Positions 35,565 to 45,682 of a stretch of 64,000 bases of DNA are shown here, one piece after another; position 1 is the first letter of the stretch, and each line of letters starts with the position of its first letter. Source of the DNA: Sphingomonas bacterium (GTDB lineage Bacteria > Pseudomonadota > Alphaproteobacteria > Sphingomonadales > Sphingomonadaceae); NCBI RefSeq assembly GCF_903642285.1, contig NZ_CAHJWJ010000015.1, positions 1 to 64,000 of the forward strand, in the 5' to 3' direction. Both the position numbers and the translations under genes were made by a program. The notes below the pieces were generated by a model. The model was not told the origin of the DNA. It ran no database searches and was given only the letters and a program-made list of their open reading frames with translations.

Positions 35565-36104
35565 TCAGTCCGCGTCCGGCCCGAGCGTCGGATCGAGGTC
35601 GCGCGGTCGTACGAAGCGCTCGAGCGCCCCGCCGCCTGGGCCGACATCGGTCCAGCGGTCGACGGCGAACGTCATCCGCGCGACGCTGGCGGTCGGGTAT
35701 TTGTCCTCGACCGCGTCGCGCAAGGCACCGGCGCTTTCGGGCACGAGCCACAGCACCAGATCCTCCAGCCCGGGATTATGCCCCACCAGCAGCACGTCCC
35801 CCACCGCCCCCGGCAGATCGCGGACCACGTCGAGCAGCGTTACGGCCGACGCCAGATAGATGCGCCGGTCCCAGACGGGGGCGAGCGTCCGGCCCAGCCC
35901 GCGCTGCACCTCGTCGAGCGTTTCGACGACTCGTACCGCCGGCGAGGCGACGACATGGTCGAAGTCCGTCGACCGACTGCGCAGATGTGCACCCATCGAC
36001 GCCGCGGCGCGCTTGCCCTTGCCGTTCAGCGGCCGGTCGAAATCGCGTGCCACCGTGTCGGTCCAGTCCGACTTGGCATGGCGGAGCAGCGTCAGGGTCT
36101 TCAT
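35565..36104 (-). CDS. SixA-type histidine phosphatase
   Basis: 179 residues of the histidine phosphatase superfamily: the LLRHAKSDWTD catalytic RH motif at residues 7-9, KRAAASMGAHL, VASPAVRVVETLDEV and the second His in VLLVGHNPGLEDLVLWL. The family removes phosphate from phosphohistidine or small substrates. The ATG at 36104 overlaps the stop of the helicase gene by four bases (ATGA), so both are co-translated. Confidence 0.88.
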   Translation of the reverse strand: MKTLTLLRHAKSDWTDTVARDFDRPLNGKGKRAAASMGAHLRSRSTDFDHVVASPAVRVVETLDEVQRGLGRTLAPVWDRRIYLASAVTLLDVVRDLPGAVGDVLLVGHNPGLEDLVLWLVPESAGALRDAVEDKYPTASVARMTFAVDRWTDVGPGGGALERFVRPRDLDPTLGPDAD

Positions 36105-38842
36105 GGCGCGCCTTCCCGGACCGGTTCGCCGCGGTCTTGCCCGAGTGCGGGGCCGGAGGAAAGCCGCGATGCGACCCGCCGCACCGCGTCGTCCAGCGTG
36201 ACCCGGACGACCGCGACCCCGGGCGGGAAGGCGGTCAGCAGGCGCGACGGCATCGCCGCCGACAGCAGCACGAACGCGCCGTGATCGTCGCCGCGGCGGA
36301 TCAGTCGTCCGAACGCCTGCGCCAGCCGCGCGCGCACGATCCGGTCGTCATAGGCGGAGCCGCCCCCGACTTCGGTCGCCGCCAGCCGCCGCGCGGCGTG
36401 GAGCACGGTCGGCTTCGGCCAGGGCACGCCTTCCATCACCACCAGCCGCAACGACCGGCCGGGTATGTCGACACCGTCCCTGAGCGCATCGGTCCCGATC
36501 AGCGACGCGCGCGGATCGTCGCGGAAGATATCGACCAATGTGCCCGTATCGATCGGATCGACATGCTGCGCCATCAGCGGCAGGCCATCGCGGGCAAGCC
36601 TGTCGGCTATACGCGCGTGAACGGCGCGCAAGCGCCGGGTCGCGGTGAACAGCCCTAATGTCCCGCCATCCGCCGCGACGATCAGCCGCGCATAGGCATT
36701 GGCCAGCGCGGCGACGTCGCCGCGCTTGACGTCGGTAACGATCAGCACCTCCGACTGTCGGGCATAGTCGAACGGGCTGGCGGCGGCGAAATGCGTCGCC
36801 AGACGTGCGAGATGCCGGGCCCCACTGCGCGCGTCGGCGATGTCCCAGCCCTCCGCACCGTCCCCGCCGCCGCCGGTCAGCGTCGCCGAGGTGACGAGCG
36901 CACCATGCGCCGGTTTCAGCACCACCTCCGCCAAGGGCCGGGTCGGGTCGAGCCAGCGGCGGTGCAGCCCGATATCGAATTCGCGGCCCTCGATCCGGTC
37001 GACCGCCAGCCAGTCGACGAAATCCGCATCCGCCGGTCCCCCGATACGCGACAGCAAGGCGAGCCACGCCGCGACCGTCTCCGCGCGCCACCCGATCGAG
37101 GCGATCGCCCCCTCGATCCGCGCGCGCGCCGGGCCGTCCATCCAGTCGGGGCCCTCCTGCAGCACCGCCTCCAGCCGCCGCCCGAGCGTCACCAGCGGGC
37201 GGACCAGCGCGTCGAGCGCGGCGGCGGCTGGACCCGCGGCATCGATCAGTTCGGGCGACGGCTCGGCCAGTTCGGTCTCCAGCCCATAGCCCGCATCGCC
37301 GCGCTGTTCGGCGCGCGCATAGGCAAGCCCGCGGACCGCGGACAGCAGCATCTCGATCGCGCCGAACGGCTGGCCTTCGCCAAGCCGCTGCAACCATCCG
37401 TCCGACGCCAGCGCGCGCGCGGCAACGACCGCATCGGCGATCGCGCGCGCGCCGCCCTCGTCATAGCTCGCGACATCGGACAGGCGCGCCGCCAACCCGC
37501 GCCGCCGCCCGCGCCCGCCCGATTCCGGGCCGGTGATCCAGCGTCGTAGCTCGATCGTCTCCTGCCCGGTCAGCGCGACGCCGAACATCGCGTCCGCGGC
37601 GTCGAACAGATGATGCCCCTCGTCGAACACGTAGCGCGTCGGGCGCGCCGCCAGTTCGCGGCCGCGTGCCGCGTTGACCATCACCAGCGCATGGTTGGCG
37701 ATGACGATATCCGCTTCCGCCGACGCCCGCGCGGCGCGTTCGATGAAGCATTTGCGGTAATGCGGGCAGCCGGCATAGACGCACTCGCCGCGCCGGTCGG
37801 TCAGCGCCGCAGGGCCGTTGCGGCGGAACAGCGTCGGCAGCCAGCCGGGCAGGTCGCCGCCGACCATGTCGCCGTCCGCGCTGTACGCCGCCCAGCGCGC
37901 GACCAGTTGCGCGAGGATCGCCGCGCGGCCCTGGAACCCGCCCTGCAGCGCATCCTCCAGGTTCAGCAGGCAAAGGTAGTTCTCGCGACCTTTCCGCGTC
38001 ACGACCTTGGTCCGGCGCACCGCTTCGTCGGGGAACAGTCGCGCGCTTTCCTGCCCCAATTGGCGTTGCAGCGCCTTGGTATAGGTCGACACCCACACCG
38101 CGCCGCCCGCCTTCTCCGCCCAGAGCGAGGCGGGGGCCAGATAGCCGAGCGTCTTGCCGATCCCCGTTCCCGCCTCCGCCAGCACGAGGTTGGGCGAATC
38201 GCGCACCGCCCGCGGGCCGAACGCCACCGCAACCGCCTCGGCATAGGCACGCTGGCCCGGACGCTCCTCCGCGCCGTCGCCGGTCAGCTGCGACAGCCGG
38301 GCATCGACCGCCGGCAGATCGACCGCGACAGTGCGCGGGGCCGGGCGGGGCGCACTTTCGTCCCATTCGGGCAGTTTGGAAAACAGCCAGCGTTCGTTCT
38401 CCGCCGGCTTCGCGATCCGGTCCGCGAGCGCGGGGGCCCAGGGCCAGCCGAGCTTACCGAGCGAGCGCATGGCAGTCCACGCCCCCTCGCGTTCGGGCCA
38501 GTCGCCGCCCGCCCGCCCCATCAGCGCGTCCGCCGCGGCGAGCAGGAACGGCGCGACCGCGGCATCGTCCGCGGGCGGCGCGATCCCCGCGGCGGCGGCC
38601 AGCCCCTTGGCGGTCGGCACAATGAAGCGCGCCGGCCGCAGGAACGCGAACAATTCGAGCAGGTCGAGCCCCGACAATTCGGCATAGCCGAGCCGCTGCC
38701 CGACCAGCACCGCGTTCAGCAGGATGACCGGCGTATCCGCCGCGATCCGGATCGCCTCGCCGCGCCCGATCTGCCGCACGCCCGACCGGTCGGCGATCCA
38801 GATCCCCGCATGGCTGGCGTGGAGGGCGGGATGGGGCGGCAT
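36101..38842 (-). CDS. DinG-like ATP-dependent helicase (XPD family)
   Basis: About 913 residues (ATG at 38842; a TTG 12 codons upstream is possible). Motifs: Walker A in LAEAGTGIGKTLGYLAPASL, four Cys of an Fe-S cluster region (LCLLNLED ... ECVYAGCPHYRKCF), the DEGHH Walker B box, and motif VI in VRARLAQAFGRLIRRGDDHG. An N-terminal segment of around 200 residues precedes the helicase core. It probably unwinds DNA-DNA or R-loop structures during repair and replication restart. Confidence 0.9.
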   Translation of the reverse strand: MPPHPALHASHAGIWIADRSGVRQIGRGEAIRIAADTPVILLNAVLVGQRLGYAELSGLDLLELFAFLRPARFIVPTAKGLAAAAGIAPPADDAAVAPFLLAAADALMGRAGGDWPEREGAWTAMRSLGKLGWPWAPALADRIAKPAENERWLFSKLPEWDESAPRPAPRTVAVDLPAVDARLSQLTGDGAEERPGQRAYAEAVAVAFGPRAVRDSPNLVLAEAGTGIGKTLGYLAPASLWAEKAGGAVWVSTYTKALQRQLGQESARLFPDEAVRRTKVVTRKGRENYLCLLNLEDALQGGFQGRAAILAQLVARWAAYSADGDMVGGDLPGWLPTLFRRNGPAALTDRRGECVYAGCPHYRKCFIERAARASAEADIVIANHALVMVNAARGRELAARPTRYVFDEGHHLFDAADAMFGVALTGQETIELRRWITGPESGGRGRRRGLAARLSDVASYDEGGARAIADAVVAARALASDGWLQRLGEGQPFGAIEMLLSAVRGLAYARAEQRGDAGYGLETELAEPSPELIDAAGPAAAALDALVRPLVTLGRRLEAVLQEGPDWMDGPARARIEGAIASIGWRAETVAAWLALLSRIGGPADADFVDWLAVDRIEGREFDIGLHRRWLDPTRPLAEVVLKPAHGALVTSATLTGGGGDGAEGWDIADARSGARHLARLATHFAAASPFDYARQSEVLIVTDVKRGDVAALANAYARLIVAADGGTLGLFTATRRLRAVHARIADRLARDGLPLMAQHVDPIDTGTLVDIFRDDPRASLIGTDALRDGVDIPGRSLRLVVMEGVPWPKPTVLHAARRLAATEVGGGSAYDDRIVRARLAQAFGRLIRRGDDHGAFVLLSAAMPSRLLTAFPPGVAVVRVTLDDAVRRVASRLSSGPALGQDRGEPVREGAP

Positions 38843-38974
38843 CGCGGCGACGATGGGGGATGCGGAACGAAAGGGCAACCTGATGGCCTAGAAACGCGGA
38901 GGATGCGTAACGCGATCGGACGAACAGCATCCGGCGGAAAGTGCCATAGGTGCCCGGTCCGTGGACGATGCAGC

Positions 38975-39625
38975 TCAAGCCGCCATCAGCGCGCCCCGCC
39001 AGTATTCGGCCAGCGCCTCGGTCAACTCGTCGATGAAGTCCGGGTGAAACGCGCCGGCGAGGGCCACCTTTGCCGTGTCGTCCAACAGTTCGACGCCGAG
39101 CGACTGCCACAATCCGCAGGTCAGTGCGTGGGTGCGCGTCAGCAGCTTGACGCCGCTGCCCTCGCACAAGCCCAGTCGTTGGTCGATCAACGCGCCGCCT
39201 GCGACCAGCCGGTCTACGAACGTTCGCTTGAAATCGGCTAGCGACGCCAGGTCGAGCCCGTGCTCCAATACGGGCCGCAACGCGTCCAGCCTCAGCAGTT
39301 CGCGGTGACCGTCGAGATGCGCGACATATGCAGCCAGGAAAGCCGCCGCCGGATCGGCTTTATCGGCCTGGGCGGATGGCGCGAACGCCCTCTCGACCAG
39401 GCCCACGACGCCGCCCCAGCCATTCACGAGCAGGGCGGAGAAGATCGCCTCCTTGGAGCTGAAATACAGGTACACCGTTCCCTTGGCGAGGCCACTGGCT
39501 TGCGCGATCGCATGCGCCGTGGGCAAGTCGCCGCGCCCGTCGCCGAACAGCGCGGCCGCCGCGGCGAGGATGGCTTCCCGGCGCGCGTGCTTGTCCTCAC
39601 CGCCATAGGCACGCTTAACTGCCAT
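38975..39625 (-). CDS. TetR family transcriptional regulator
   Basis: 216 residues. HTH region: AREAILAAAAALFGDG-like start (ARREAILAAAAALFGD), TAHAIAQASGLAKGTVYLYF and SSKEAIFSALLV; the rest is a helical ligand domain. The ATG at 39625 lies inside the last codons of the SDR gene (11-bp overlap), so regulator and enzyme form one operon. The two tandem palindromes upstream of the SDR are its likely operators, giving autoregulation. Confidence 0.9.
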   Translation of the reverse strand: MAVKRAYGGEDKHARREAILAAAAALFGDGRGDLPTAHAIAQASGLAKGTVYLYFSSKEAIFSALLVNGWGGVVGLVERAFAPSAQADKADPAAAFLAAYVAHLDGHRELLRLDALRPVLEHGLDLASLADFKRTFVDRLVAGGALIDQRLGLCEGSGVKLLTRTHALTCGLWQSLGVELLDDTAKVALAGAFHPDFIDELTEALAEYWRGALMAA

Positions 39626-40400
39626 GCTCCGCCGCTTCCGCCCTGGTGGACAGCTTTGCAACGAAGTGGCGGGAGAGCAAGCGGTTGCTGAACGCCGTCA
39701 GTTTGTTGATCTTGCCCGCCACCACGCTCGATTTCCCCGCTAGCAAGGCGTCGACACCGATGCGCGCGACCTTCTCCACGGGCAGGATCGTGCGCTGCAG
39801 CCCGGCAGGCGTCTTGAACCCGGACGCCGTGTTGAAGCCGGTGTCCATCAGCCCTGGCGACAGCGTCGTGACGCCCACGGCGGGGGCGAACTCGACGTTC
39901 AGCGCTTCGCCGAGCGACAGGACATAGGCCTTGGCCGCGGCATAGGCCGCGAGGTTGGGGCAAGGGCTGAACGAGGCGAGGCTGCCGACCAGCAGGATGC
40001 GACCCCGCCCGCGCGCCATCATCCGCCGCCCATAGAGCAGGGTGAGTTCGGTCAACGTGACCACGTCTAGTTGCAACATCGCAAGCAACCGCGCGTGATC
40101 GGCGTCGACGAAGGAGCCTGCCATGCCGAAGGCGGCGTTGTTCAAGAGCAGGTCGGGCTTGATCCCGTCGGTGTCGATCCGTTCCGTCAGCGCCGCCGCG
40201 CTGCCAGGTGCCGAAAGGTCGATCGAGAATACGCGCGTTTCCACCTTGTGCCGATCCCTCAGTTCGGATGCGAGCGCCTGCATCGCCGCATCTCCGCGTG
40301 CGGCCAGCGCGACGTTAAGGCCGCGCGACGCTATTTCCCGCGCGAGCGCTTCCCCCAACCCGCCCGACGCGCCGGTGACGAGGGCCCATTCCTTGCTCAT
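39615..40400 (-). CDS. Short-chain dehydrogenase/reductase
   Basis: 261 residues of classical SDR type: NAD(P)-binding LVTGASGGLGEALAREIASR, LLLNNAAFGMAGSF (NNA), the Ser in LLVGSLASFSPCP and the catalytic YAAAK, then LSPGLMDTGFN. The C-terminal part is extended with basic residues. It is the first gene of a two-gene operon with the TetR regulator. Its substrate is unknown. Confidence 0.9.
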   Translation of the reverse strand: MSKEWALVTGASGGLGEALAREIASRGLNVALAARGDAAMQALASELRDRHKVETRVFSIDLSAPGSAAALTERIDTDGIKPDLLLNNAAFGMAGSFVDADHARLLAMLQLDVVTLTELTLLYGRRMMARGRGRILLVGSLASFSPCPNLAAYAAAKAYVLSLGEALNVEFAPAVGVTTLSPGLMDTGFNTASGFKTPAGLQRTILPVEKVARIGVDALLAGKSSVVAGKINKLTAFSNRLLSRHFVAKLSTRAEAAEHGS

Positions 40401-40414
40401 CTTCCGTTCCTCTG

Positions 40415-40449
40415 ATGACCTATGGTCATCAATAATGACCGTAGGTCAT
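40415..40449. promoter_or_regulatory. Two tandem palindromic operators for the TetR/SDR operon
   Basis: ATGACCTATGGTCAT (40415-40429) and ATGACCGTAGGTCAT (40435-40449) are perfect palindromes with the same half-site ATGACC-N3-GGTCAT, repeated with a 20-bp period, that is on nearly the same face of the helix. They lie 15-49 bp upstream of the SDR start, where they would cover its promoter. Cooperative binding of two TetR dimers is the natural reading. Confidence 0.75.
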
Positions 40450-40537
40450 ATGTAAAGACTAGTGATCGAAGCACAGGGCGAAGGTTCCGGTGCGGATCCG
40501 GTTGCCCCCCCGCCCCCCGAGCGCTACCCGCCCCCGC

Positions 40538-42151
40538 ATGACCGACGATCTCCGCCCCGATCTCCTGAGGACCGCCGCGCTCGATTCGAAGGCGTGGCCG
40601 TACGAAGAGGCGCGCAAGCTCTTGAAGCGCTGGCCAGCCGAAGGGGGCGGCAAGCCGGGCGGGGCACCGGTACTGTTCGAGACCGGCTATGGTCCGTCGG
40701 GGCTGCCGCATATCGGTACGTTCAACGAAGTGCTGCGCACGACGATGGTGCGCAACGCCTTCCATGCGCTCAGCGACCAGCCGACCAGGCTGATTGCGTT
40801 TTCCGACGACATGGACGGCCTGCGCAAGGTGCCCGACAACGTGCCCAACGGCGCGATGCTGGCCGCGCATCTCGGCAAGCCGCTGACGCGGATTCCTGAT
40901 CCGTTCGGCACGCATGACAGCTTCGCCGCGCACAACAATGCGCGGCTGCGCGATTTCCTCGACCGGTTCGGGTTCGACTATGAATTCGCCTCCTCGACCG
41001 AATATTACACTGCCGGAAAATTCGACGACGCGCTGAAGGGCGTGTTGCGCGCGTTTCAAGGCATACAGGACGTGATGCTGCCGACGCTGCGCGCCGAACG
41101 CCGCGCGACCTATTCGCCCGTGCTGCCGATCTCGCCGACCAGCGGCACCGTGCTCCAGGTGCCGGTCGAGGTGGTGGATGCCGACGCCGGGCTGATCGCG
41201 TTCACCGACGATGACGGCCAGCGGATAGAGCAATCGGTGCTGGGCGGCAGAGCGAAGCTGCAATGGAAGGTGGACTGGGCGATGCGCTGGGTCGCGCTCG
41301 GCGTCGATTACGAGATGGCGGGCAAGGACCTGATCGATTCGGTGGTGCAATCCTCGAAGCTCGCGCGCGTGCTCGGCGGACGCCCGCCCGAGGGCTTCAA
41401 CTACGAGATGTTCCTCGACGAGGCGGGCGAGAAGATCTCCAAGTCGAAGGGTAACGGCCTGAGCCTCGACCAGTGGCTGACCTATGGCCCGCAGGAATCG
41501 CTCGCGTTCTTCGCGTACCGCGAACCCAGGAAGGCGAAGTCGCTCCATATGGGCGTCATCCCGCGCGCGGTGGACGAATATTGGCAGTTCCGCGGCAATT
41601 ACGCCGGGCAGGATCTGAAGCAGCGTCTGGGCAATCCGGTGCATCACATCCATGACGGCGCACCGCCGACCGGCGCCTTGCCGGTAACGTTCGGGTTGCT
41701 GCTGAACCTCGTCGGCGTGATGGGTGACGCGACCAGGGACCAGGTGTGGGGCTATCTCGCCAACTACGTCGCCGATGCATCGGCCGATACCTATCCCGAA
41801 CTCGACCGGCTGATCGACCATGCGCTGGCCTATGCGCGCGATTTCGTCGCGCCGACGTTGCGGCGGCGTGCACCCGAGGGGGTGGAGATCGCCGCGCTCG
41901 AGCGCCTCGACACCGGTCTCGCCGCGCTGTCCGAAGGAGCGAGCGCGGAAGATATCCAGGCTCTGGTCTATGAGATCGGCAAGACTGATTTTGGGGAGAT
42001 CGGCGGGTTCGCCGAACTGCGCGACTGGTTCCGGGCGCTGTACGAGACCTTGCTCGGATCAAGCCAGGGGCCACGGATGGGCAGCTTCATCGCGCTGTAC
42101 GGCGTCGCCAACAGCAGGCGGCTGATCGCGGAGGCGCTGGCGAGGGCGTGA
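40538..42151 (+). CDS. lysS: Lysyl-tRNA synthetase, class I
   Basis: 537 residues. The class I signatures are GPSGLPHIGTFNEV (HIGH-like) at about residues 50-63 and KISKSKGNGLS (KMSKS) at about residue 295. LISFSDD-like FSDDMDGLRKVPDN and a WKVDWAMRWVALGVDYE segment are specific for the archaeal/alphaproteobacterial class I LysRS. It charges tRNA-Lys. ATG at 40538 directly precedes DDLRPDLLRTAALDSKAWP. It is divergent from the TetR/SDR operon. Confidence 0.95.
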   Translation: MTDDLRPDLLRTAALDSKAWPYEEARKLLKRWPAEGGGKPGGAPVLFETGYGPSGLPHIGTFNEVLRTTMVRNAFHALSDQPTRLIAFSDDMDGLRKVPDNVPNGAMLAAHLGKPLTRIPDPFGTHDSFAAHNNARLRDFLDRFGFDYEFASSTEYYTAGKFDDALKGVLRAFQGIQDVMLPTLRAERRATYSPVLPISPTSGTVLQVPVEVVDADAGLIAFTDDDGQRIEQSVLGGRAKLQWKVDWAMRWVALGVDYEMAGKDLIDSVVQSSKLARVLGGRPPEGFNYEMFLDEAGEKISKSKGNGLSLDQWLTYGPQESLAFFAYREPRKAKSLHMGVIPRAVDEYWQFRGNYAGQDLKQRLGNPVHHIHDGAPPTGALPVTFGLLLNLVGVMGDATRDQVWGYLANYVADASADTYPELDRLIDHALAYARDFVAPTLRRRAPEGVEIAALERLDTGLAALSEGASAEDIQALVYEIGKTDFGEIGGFAELRDWFRALYETLLGSSQGPRMGSFIALYGVANSRRLIAEALARA

Positions 42152-42174
42152 GGCGAGCGGCCCGCGCATGACAA

Positions 42175-42200
42175 ACCCGCCCGCCGTGCGGCGAGCGGGT
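42175..42200. terminator. Hairpin terminator shared by lysS and the convergent small gene
   Basis: ACCCGC-C-CGCC and GGCG-A-GCGGGT form a long GC-rich stem; on the minus strand it is followed by TTTG. It lies in the 88-bp gap between the convergent genes and can serve both. Confidence 0.55.
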
Positions 42201-42239
42201 CGTCGATCGTCCGGCAGTCGCGCGAGCACGACCGATGGA

Positions 42240-42539
42240 TCAGCAGCCGTTCTTGCGATTCTGCGCGGCGTCGTGCTTCTTGTCGAGGTGCTTGCCGAGC
42301 AGCGCACCGCCGACACCGCCCGCGACCGTGCCGAGCACGCCGCCGCCAAGCGCGTTGCCGACCAACGCACCGCCCGCACCGCCGGCGATCAGGCCGGTCG
42401 TCCCGCTGCTCTTCTTGCAACGATAATAGCGGCCGTCTTCGCCGCGATAGGTGCGGTATTGCTGCGCGGTCGCGGCGGTCGGCGCGACGGCGGGGACGGT
42501 GACGGCGGCCATGAGGGCGACCAATGCCAGCTTCTTCAT
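42240..42539 (-). CDS. Glycine-zipper 2TM-type exported small protein
   Basis: 99 residues. A signal peptide (MKKLALVALMAAVTVPAVA, cleavage near ATAQQ) is followed by YRTYRGEDGRYYRCKKSSG and a Gly-rich zipper (LIAGGAGGALVGNALGGGVL, GTVAGGVGGALLGKHLD) ending with a Lys-rich tail and a terminal Cys. Such proteins sit in the envelope, often with the outer membrane. ATG at 42539 is chosen because it opens the signal peptide. Confidence 0.8.
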   Translation of the reverse strand: MKKLALVALMAAVTVPAVAPTAATAQQYRTYRGEDGRYYRCKKSSGTTGLIAGGAGGALVGNALGGGVLGTVAGGVGGALLGKHLDKKHDAAQNRKNGC

Positions 42540-42747
42540 ATCGATTCTCCTGCGCAACGATTGACGTGACGGGGCTATAACGACGAAAAGCCCGACTGGT
42601 TGCGATCCGCCCGAGCGGGCCTGCCGTTCCTTTACGCCGCCGACACCCTGTTCGAGGATGCCGCAACCGTCTTTGCGAGCCTATGCTTGAACGCGCCCTG
42701 ACGCCGAGCGACAGCGACCAGTCATGTTCGCGTCATCGACCCTCGGT

Positions 42748-44754
42748 TTATGCCAGATCGGGCGGCGTCGCTTCGCGGGTCAGTATCGTGGTCGCGTCGG
42801 CGAGCGTCAGCATCTCCTGCCCCTGGCTGCCGAGCCGGCGGAGTGCGACCGTCCCCTCGTCCGCCTCGCGCTTGCCGACGACGAGCAGGTTGGGGACCTT
42901 CGCCAGGCTATGTTCGCGCACCTTGTAATTGATCTTCTCGTTGCGCAGGTCGGTCTCCACCCGGATGCCCGCCTTGCGCAAGGTCGCGGCGACCTGTCCG
43001 GCATAATCGTCCGCGTCCGACACGATCGTCGCGACCACCGCCTGCACCGGTGCCAGCCACAGCGGGAAGCGGCCCGCGTGGTGCTCGATCAATATGCCGA
43101 TGAAGCGTTCGAACGTACCGAGGATCGCGCGGTGAAGCATCACCGGGCGGTGCCGCTCGCCGTCCGCGCCGACATAGGACGCGTCGAGCCGCTCGGGCAG
43201 GACGGTATCGGTCTGGATCGTGCCGACCTGCCAGGTCCGGCCGATGGCATCGGTCAGATGGAATTCGAGCTTGGGCGCATAGAACGCGCCTTCGCCGGGC
43301 AGTTCCTCCCAGCCATATTCGGGCGTGTCGCGCCCGGTTGCGGCGACCGCGTCGCGCAACGACTGTTCGGACCAGTCCCACATCGCCTCCGATCCGAACC
43401 GCTTTTCCGGCCGGAGCGCGAGCTTGATCGCATATTTGTCGAAGCCCAGGTCGCGGTAAACCGAATCGAGCAAGTCGCAGAACGCGGTTACCTCTTCGAT
43501 CAGCTGGTCCTCGCGTACGAACAGATGCGCGTCGTCCTGCGTGAACTGGCGGACGCGCATGATCCCGTGCAGCGCACCATGCGGTTCGTTGCGGTGGCAG
43601 CAGCCGAATTCCGCCATGCGGATCGGCAGGTCGCGGTACGACTTGATCCCCTGGCGGAAGATCAGGACGTGCGCGGGGCAGTTCATCGGCTTGAGCGCCA
43701 TAAGGTCGGCGTCGCCCGACAGGATCGCGCCCTCGTCCGCGACATTGGGGATCTCGTCGGGGACCACGAACATGTTCTCGCGGTATTTGCCCCAATGCCC
43801 GGACTGCTCCCATTGGCGTGCGTCCATCAGCTGCGGCGTCTTGACCTCTTCGTAGCCCGCCGCATCCAGTCGCCGCCGCATATACGCCTCCAGCGCGCGC
43901 CAGATCACGAAGCCGCGCGGGTGCCAGAACACCGACCCCTGCGCCTCGCTCTGGAGGTGGAACAGGTCCATCTCCTGCCCGATCTTGCGGTGATCGCGCT
44001 TGGCGGCTTCCTCCAGGCGGAAGAGATGCTGATCGAGCTGCTTCTTGTTCAGCCAGCCGGTGCCGTAGATGCGTGACAGCATCGCGTTGTTCTGGTCGCC
44101 GCGCCAGTACGCCCCCGAAACGCGTGTCAGCTTGAACGCGGCGGGGTCGAGCTTGCCGGTCGACACCATGTGCGGCCCACGGCACATGTCGAGCCACTGA
44201 CCCTGGCGATAGATCGTCAGTTCCTCGCCCTCGGGCAGGCTCGCCGCCCATTCGGCCTTGAAGCTTTCGCCCTGCTGGGTCCACCGATCGATCAGCGCTG
44301 CCCTCGTCCAGACCTCGCGCACGAACGGTTCGTCGCGCGCGATGATGGCGCGCATCTCGGCCTCGATCGCGGGCAGGTCGTCGTCGGTGAACGGCCGGTC
44401 CCGGCCATCGATCTTTGGCGGCGCGAAGTCGTAATAGAAGCCGTCGTCGGTCGCGGGGCCGAAGGTGATCTGCGTCCCCGGAAACAGATGCTGCACCGCC
44501 TCCGCCATGACATGCGCGAGATCGTGGCGGACGAGTTCCAGCGCGTCGGCCTCGTCGCGCGCGGTGACCAGCGCCAGGTCGGTATCGCCCTCGAACGGTC
44601 GCGACAGATCGCGCACCTGCCCGTCGATCCGCGCCGCCAGCGCCGCCTTAGCGAGCCCCGGCCCGATCGCCGCGGCGACATCCGCGGGGGTCGTCCCGGG
44701 CGCAACCTCGCGGACGGAACCGTCGGGCAGCGTGATTCGGAACATGAGCGACAT
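42748..44754 (-). CDS. thrS: Threonyl-tRNA synthetase
   Basis: 668 residues, the normal length. In order: an N-terminal TGS domain ([20 protein letters not shown]), the editing domain with HxxxH in [17 protein letters not shown], the class II catalytic core with [20 protein letters not shown] and [20 protein letters not shown], motif 3 in [20 protein letters not shown], and the anticodon-binding domain at the end. It charges tRNA-Thr. ATG at 44754 is preferred over the ATG three codons later. No T-box leader is visible upstream. Confidence 0.96.
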   Translation of the reverse strand: MSLMFRITLPDGSVREVAPGTTPADVAAAIGPGLAKAALAARIDGQVRDLSRPFEGDTDLALVTARDEADALELVRHDLAHVMAEAVQHLFPGTQITFGPATDDGFYYDFAPPKIDGRDRPFTDDDLPAIEAEMRAIIARDEPFVREVWTRAALIDRWTQQGESFKAEWAASLPEGEELTIYRQGQWLDMCRGPHMVSTGKLDPAAFKLTRVSGAYWRGDQNNAMLSRIYGTGWLNKKQLDQHLFRLEEAAKRDHRKIGQEMDLFHLQSEAQGSVFWHPRGFVIWRALEAYMRRRLDAAGYEEVKTPQLMDARQWEQSGHWGKYRENMFVVPDEIPNVADEGAILSGDADLMALKPMNCPAHVLIFRQGIKSYRDLPIRMAEFGCCHRNEPHGALHGIMRVRQFTQDDAHLFVREDQLIEEVTAFCDLLDSVYRDLGFDKYAIKLALRPEKRFGSEAMWDWSEQSLRDAVAATGRDTPEYGWEELPGEGAFYAPKLEFHLTDAIGRTWQVGTIQTDTVLPERLDASYVGADGERHRPVMLHRAILGTFERFIGILIEHHAGRFPLWLAPVQAVVATIVSDADDYAGQVAATLRKAGIRVETDLRNEKINYKVREHSLAKVPNLLVVGKREADEGTVALRRLGSQGQEMLTLADATTILTREATPPDLA

Positions 44755-44821
44755 GGATTCAACTTTCGGGTGAAGACTCACGCGAATAGTGATTCCGCAC
44801 CCGATTAGGCAAGCGCTGCAA

Positions 44822-45637
44822 TCACGCGATGCCGAAGGGCACGACCATATTGTCCTGCGTATGCCCGATCTGCGCACGGCCGAGATACGGCACCGCCATC
44901 GCGGCGCACCAGCGGTCGATCATCGCCTCGATGCTCTCCTCCCAGGGCGGGTCGTTCGCCTTCACGTCGCCGACCGCGCCGAGCCGGATGCCCGCGATCC
45001 CCTTCAGCTGCGTGGCACCGGCCATATGGAACAGCAGCCGGTCGACATTGTAGAGCGGTTCCGACACCTCCTCGACGATCAGGATGTGATCGGTCAGGTC
45101 GGGCAGCCACGGCGTGCCGATCAGCGCGCCCAGGATCGACAGGTTGAACGCCGCCGACGGCCGCCCGTCCAGCCCCGGCTCCAGCGCGGTGCGCGCGCCC
45201 TCCACCATCCAGGCGAGCGAGCGCATGACGGTCTCGTCGCCCCTGACCCGGTGGATGTCGGTCGGCATCGGCCCATGCGTCGGCCGCCCGATCCGCCGCG
45301 CGTAGAGCGCGCCGAGCAGGAACCCCATGTCCGAATAGCCGACATAGGTCTTGTGTCGCGCCGCCGGGCCGAGGGCGGGCATGACGGTCGCGAGCAGCCG
45401 GTTCGATCCATAGCCGCCGCGCGCGAACCAGACCGCGTCGTACGCCGGATCATTGGCGTAATCGAGGAACGCCGCCGCCCGTACCGCGTCCGACCCGGCG
45501 AAATGCCCCTGTGTCGCGAAGCATTGCGGATGGAAGACCAGATCGACTTGCGGATATTCGATCGCCGCAAGGGCGGAAACCGTCGCGACCATGTCCGGGT
45601 TCGCGCGATTGGCCGGGGCCACGACACCGATCCTCAC
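44822..45637 (-). CDS. ldcA: LD-carboxypeptidase (S66 family)
   Basis: 271 residues from GTG at 45637, just before [14 protein letters not shown]. The nucleophile region is [15 protein letters not shown]; Glu and the partner region appear in [20 protein letters not shown], and a late His in [15 protein letters not shown]. The enzyme removes the terminal D-Ala from murein tetrapeptides in the cytoplasm. It is divergent from mpl (45 bp apart), another murein-recycling gene, which fits a shared role. Confidence 0.88.
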   Translation of the reverse strand: MRIGVVAPANRANPDMVATVSALAAIEYPQVDLVFHPQCFATQGHFAGSDAVRAAAFLDYANDPAYDAVWFARGGYGSNRLLATVMPALGPAARHKTYVGYSDMGFLLGALYARRIGRPTHGPMPTDIHRVRGDETVMRSLAWMVEGARTALEPGLDGRPSAAFNLSILGALIGTPWLPDLTDHILIVEEVSEPLYNVDRLLFHMAGATQLKGIAGIRLGAVGDVKANDPPWEESIEAMIDRWCAAMAVPYLGRAQIGHTQDNMVVPFGIA

Positions 45638-45682
45638 TGCCTGACCCCGCTTGCCTGCGCTACCGCCCGGCGATAGCGCGGC

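Noticed and set aside
44755..44821. T-box or other riboswitch upstream of thrS
   Set aside because: The gap to the next gene is only 67 bp and shows no T-box or stem structure; T-boxes are also not expected in alphaproteobacteria.
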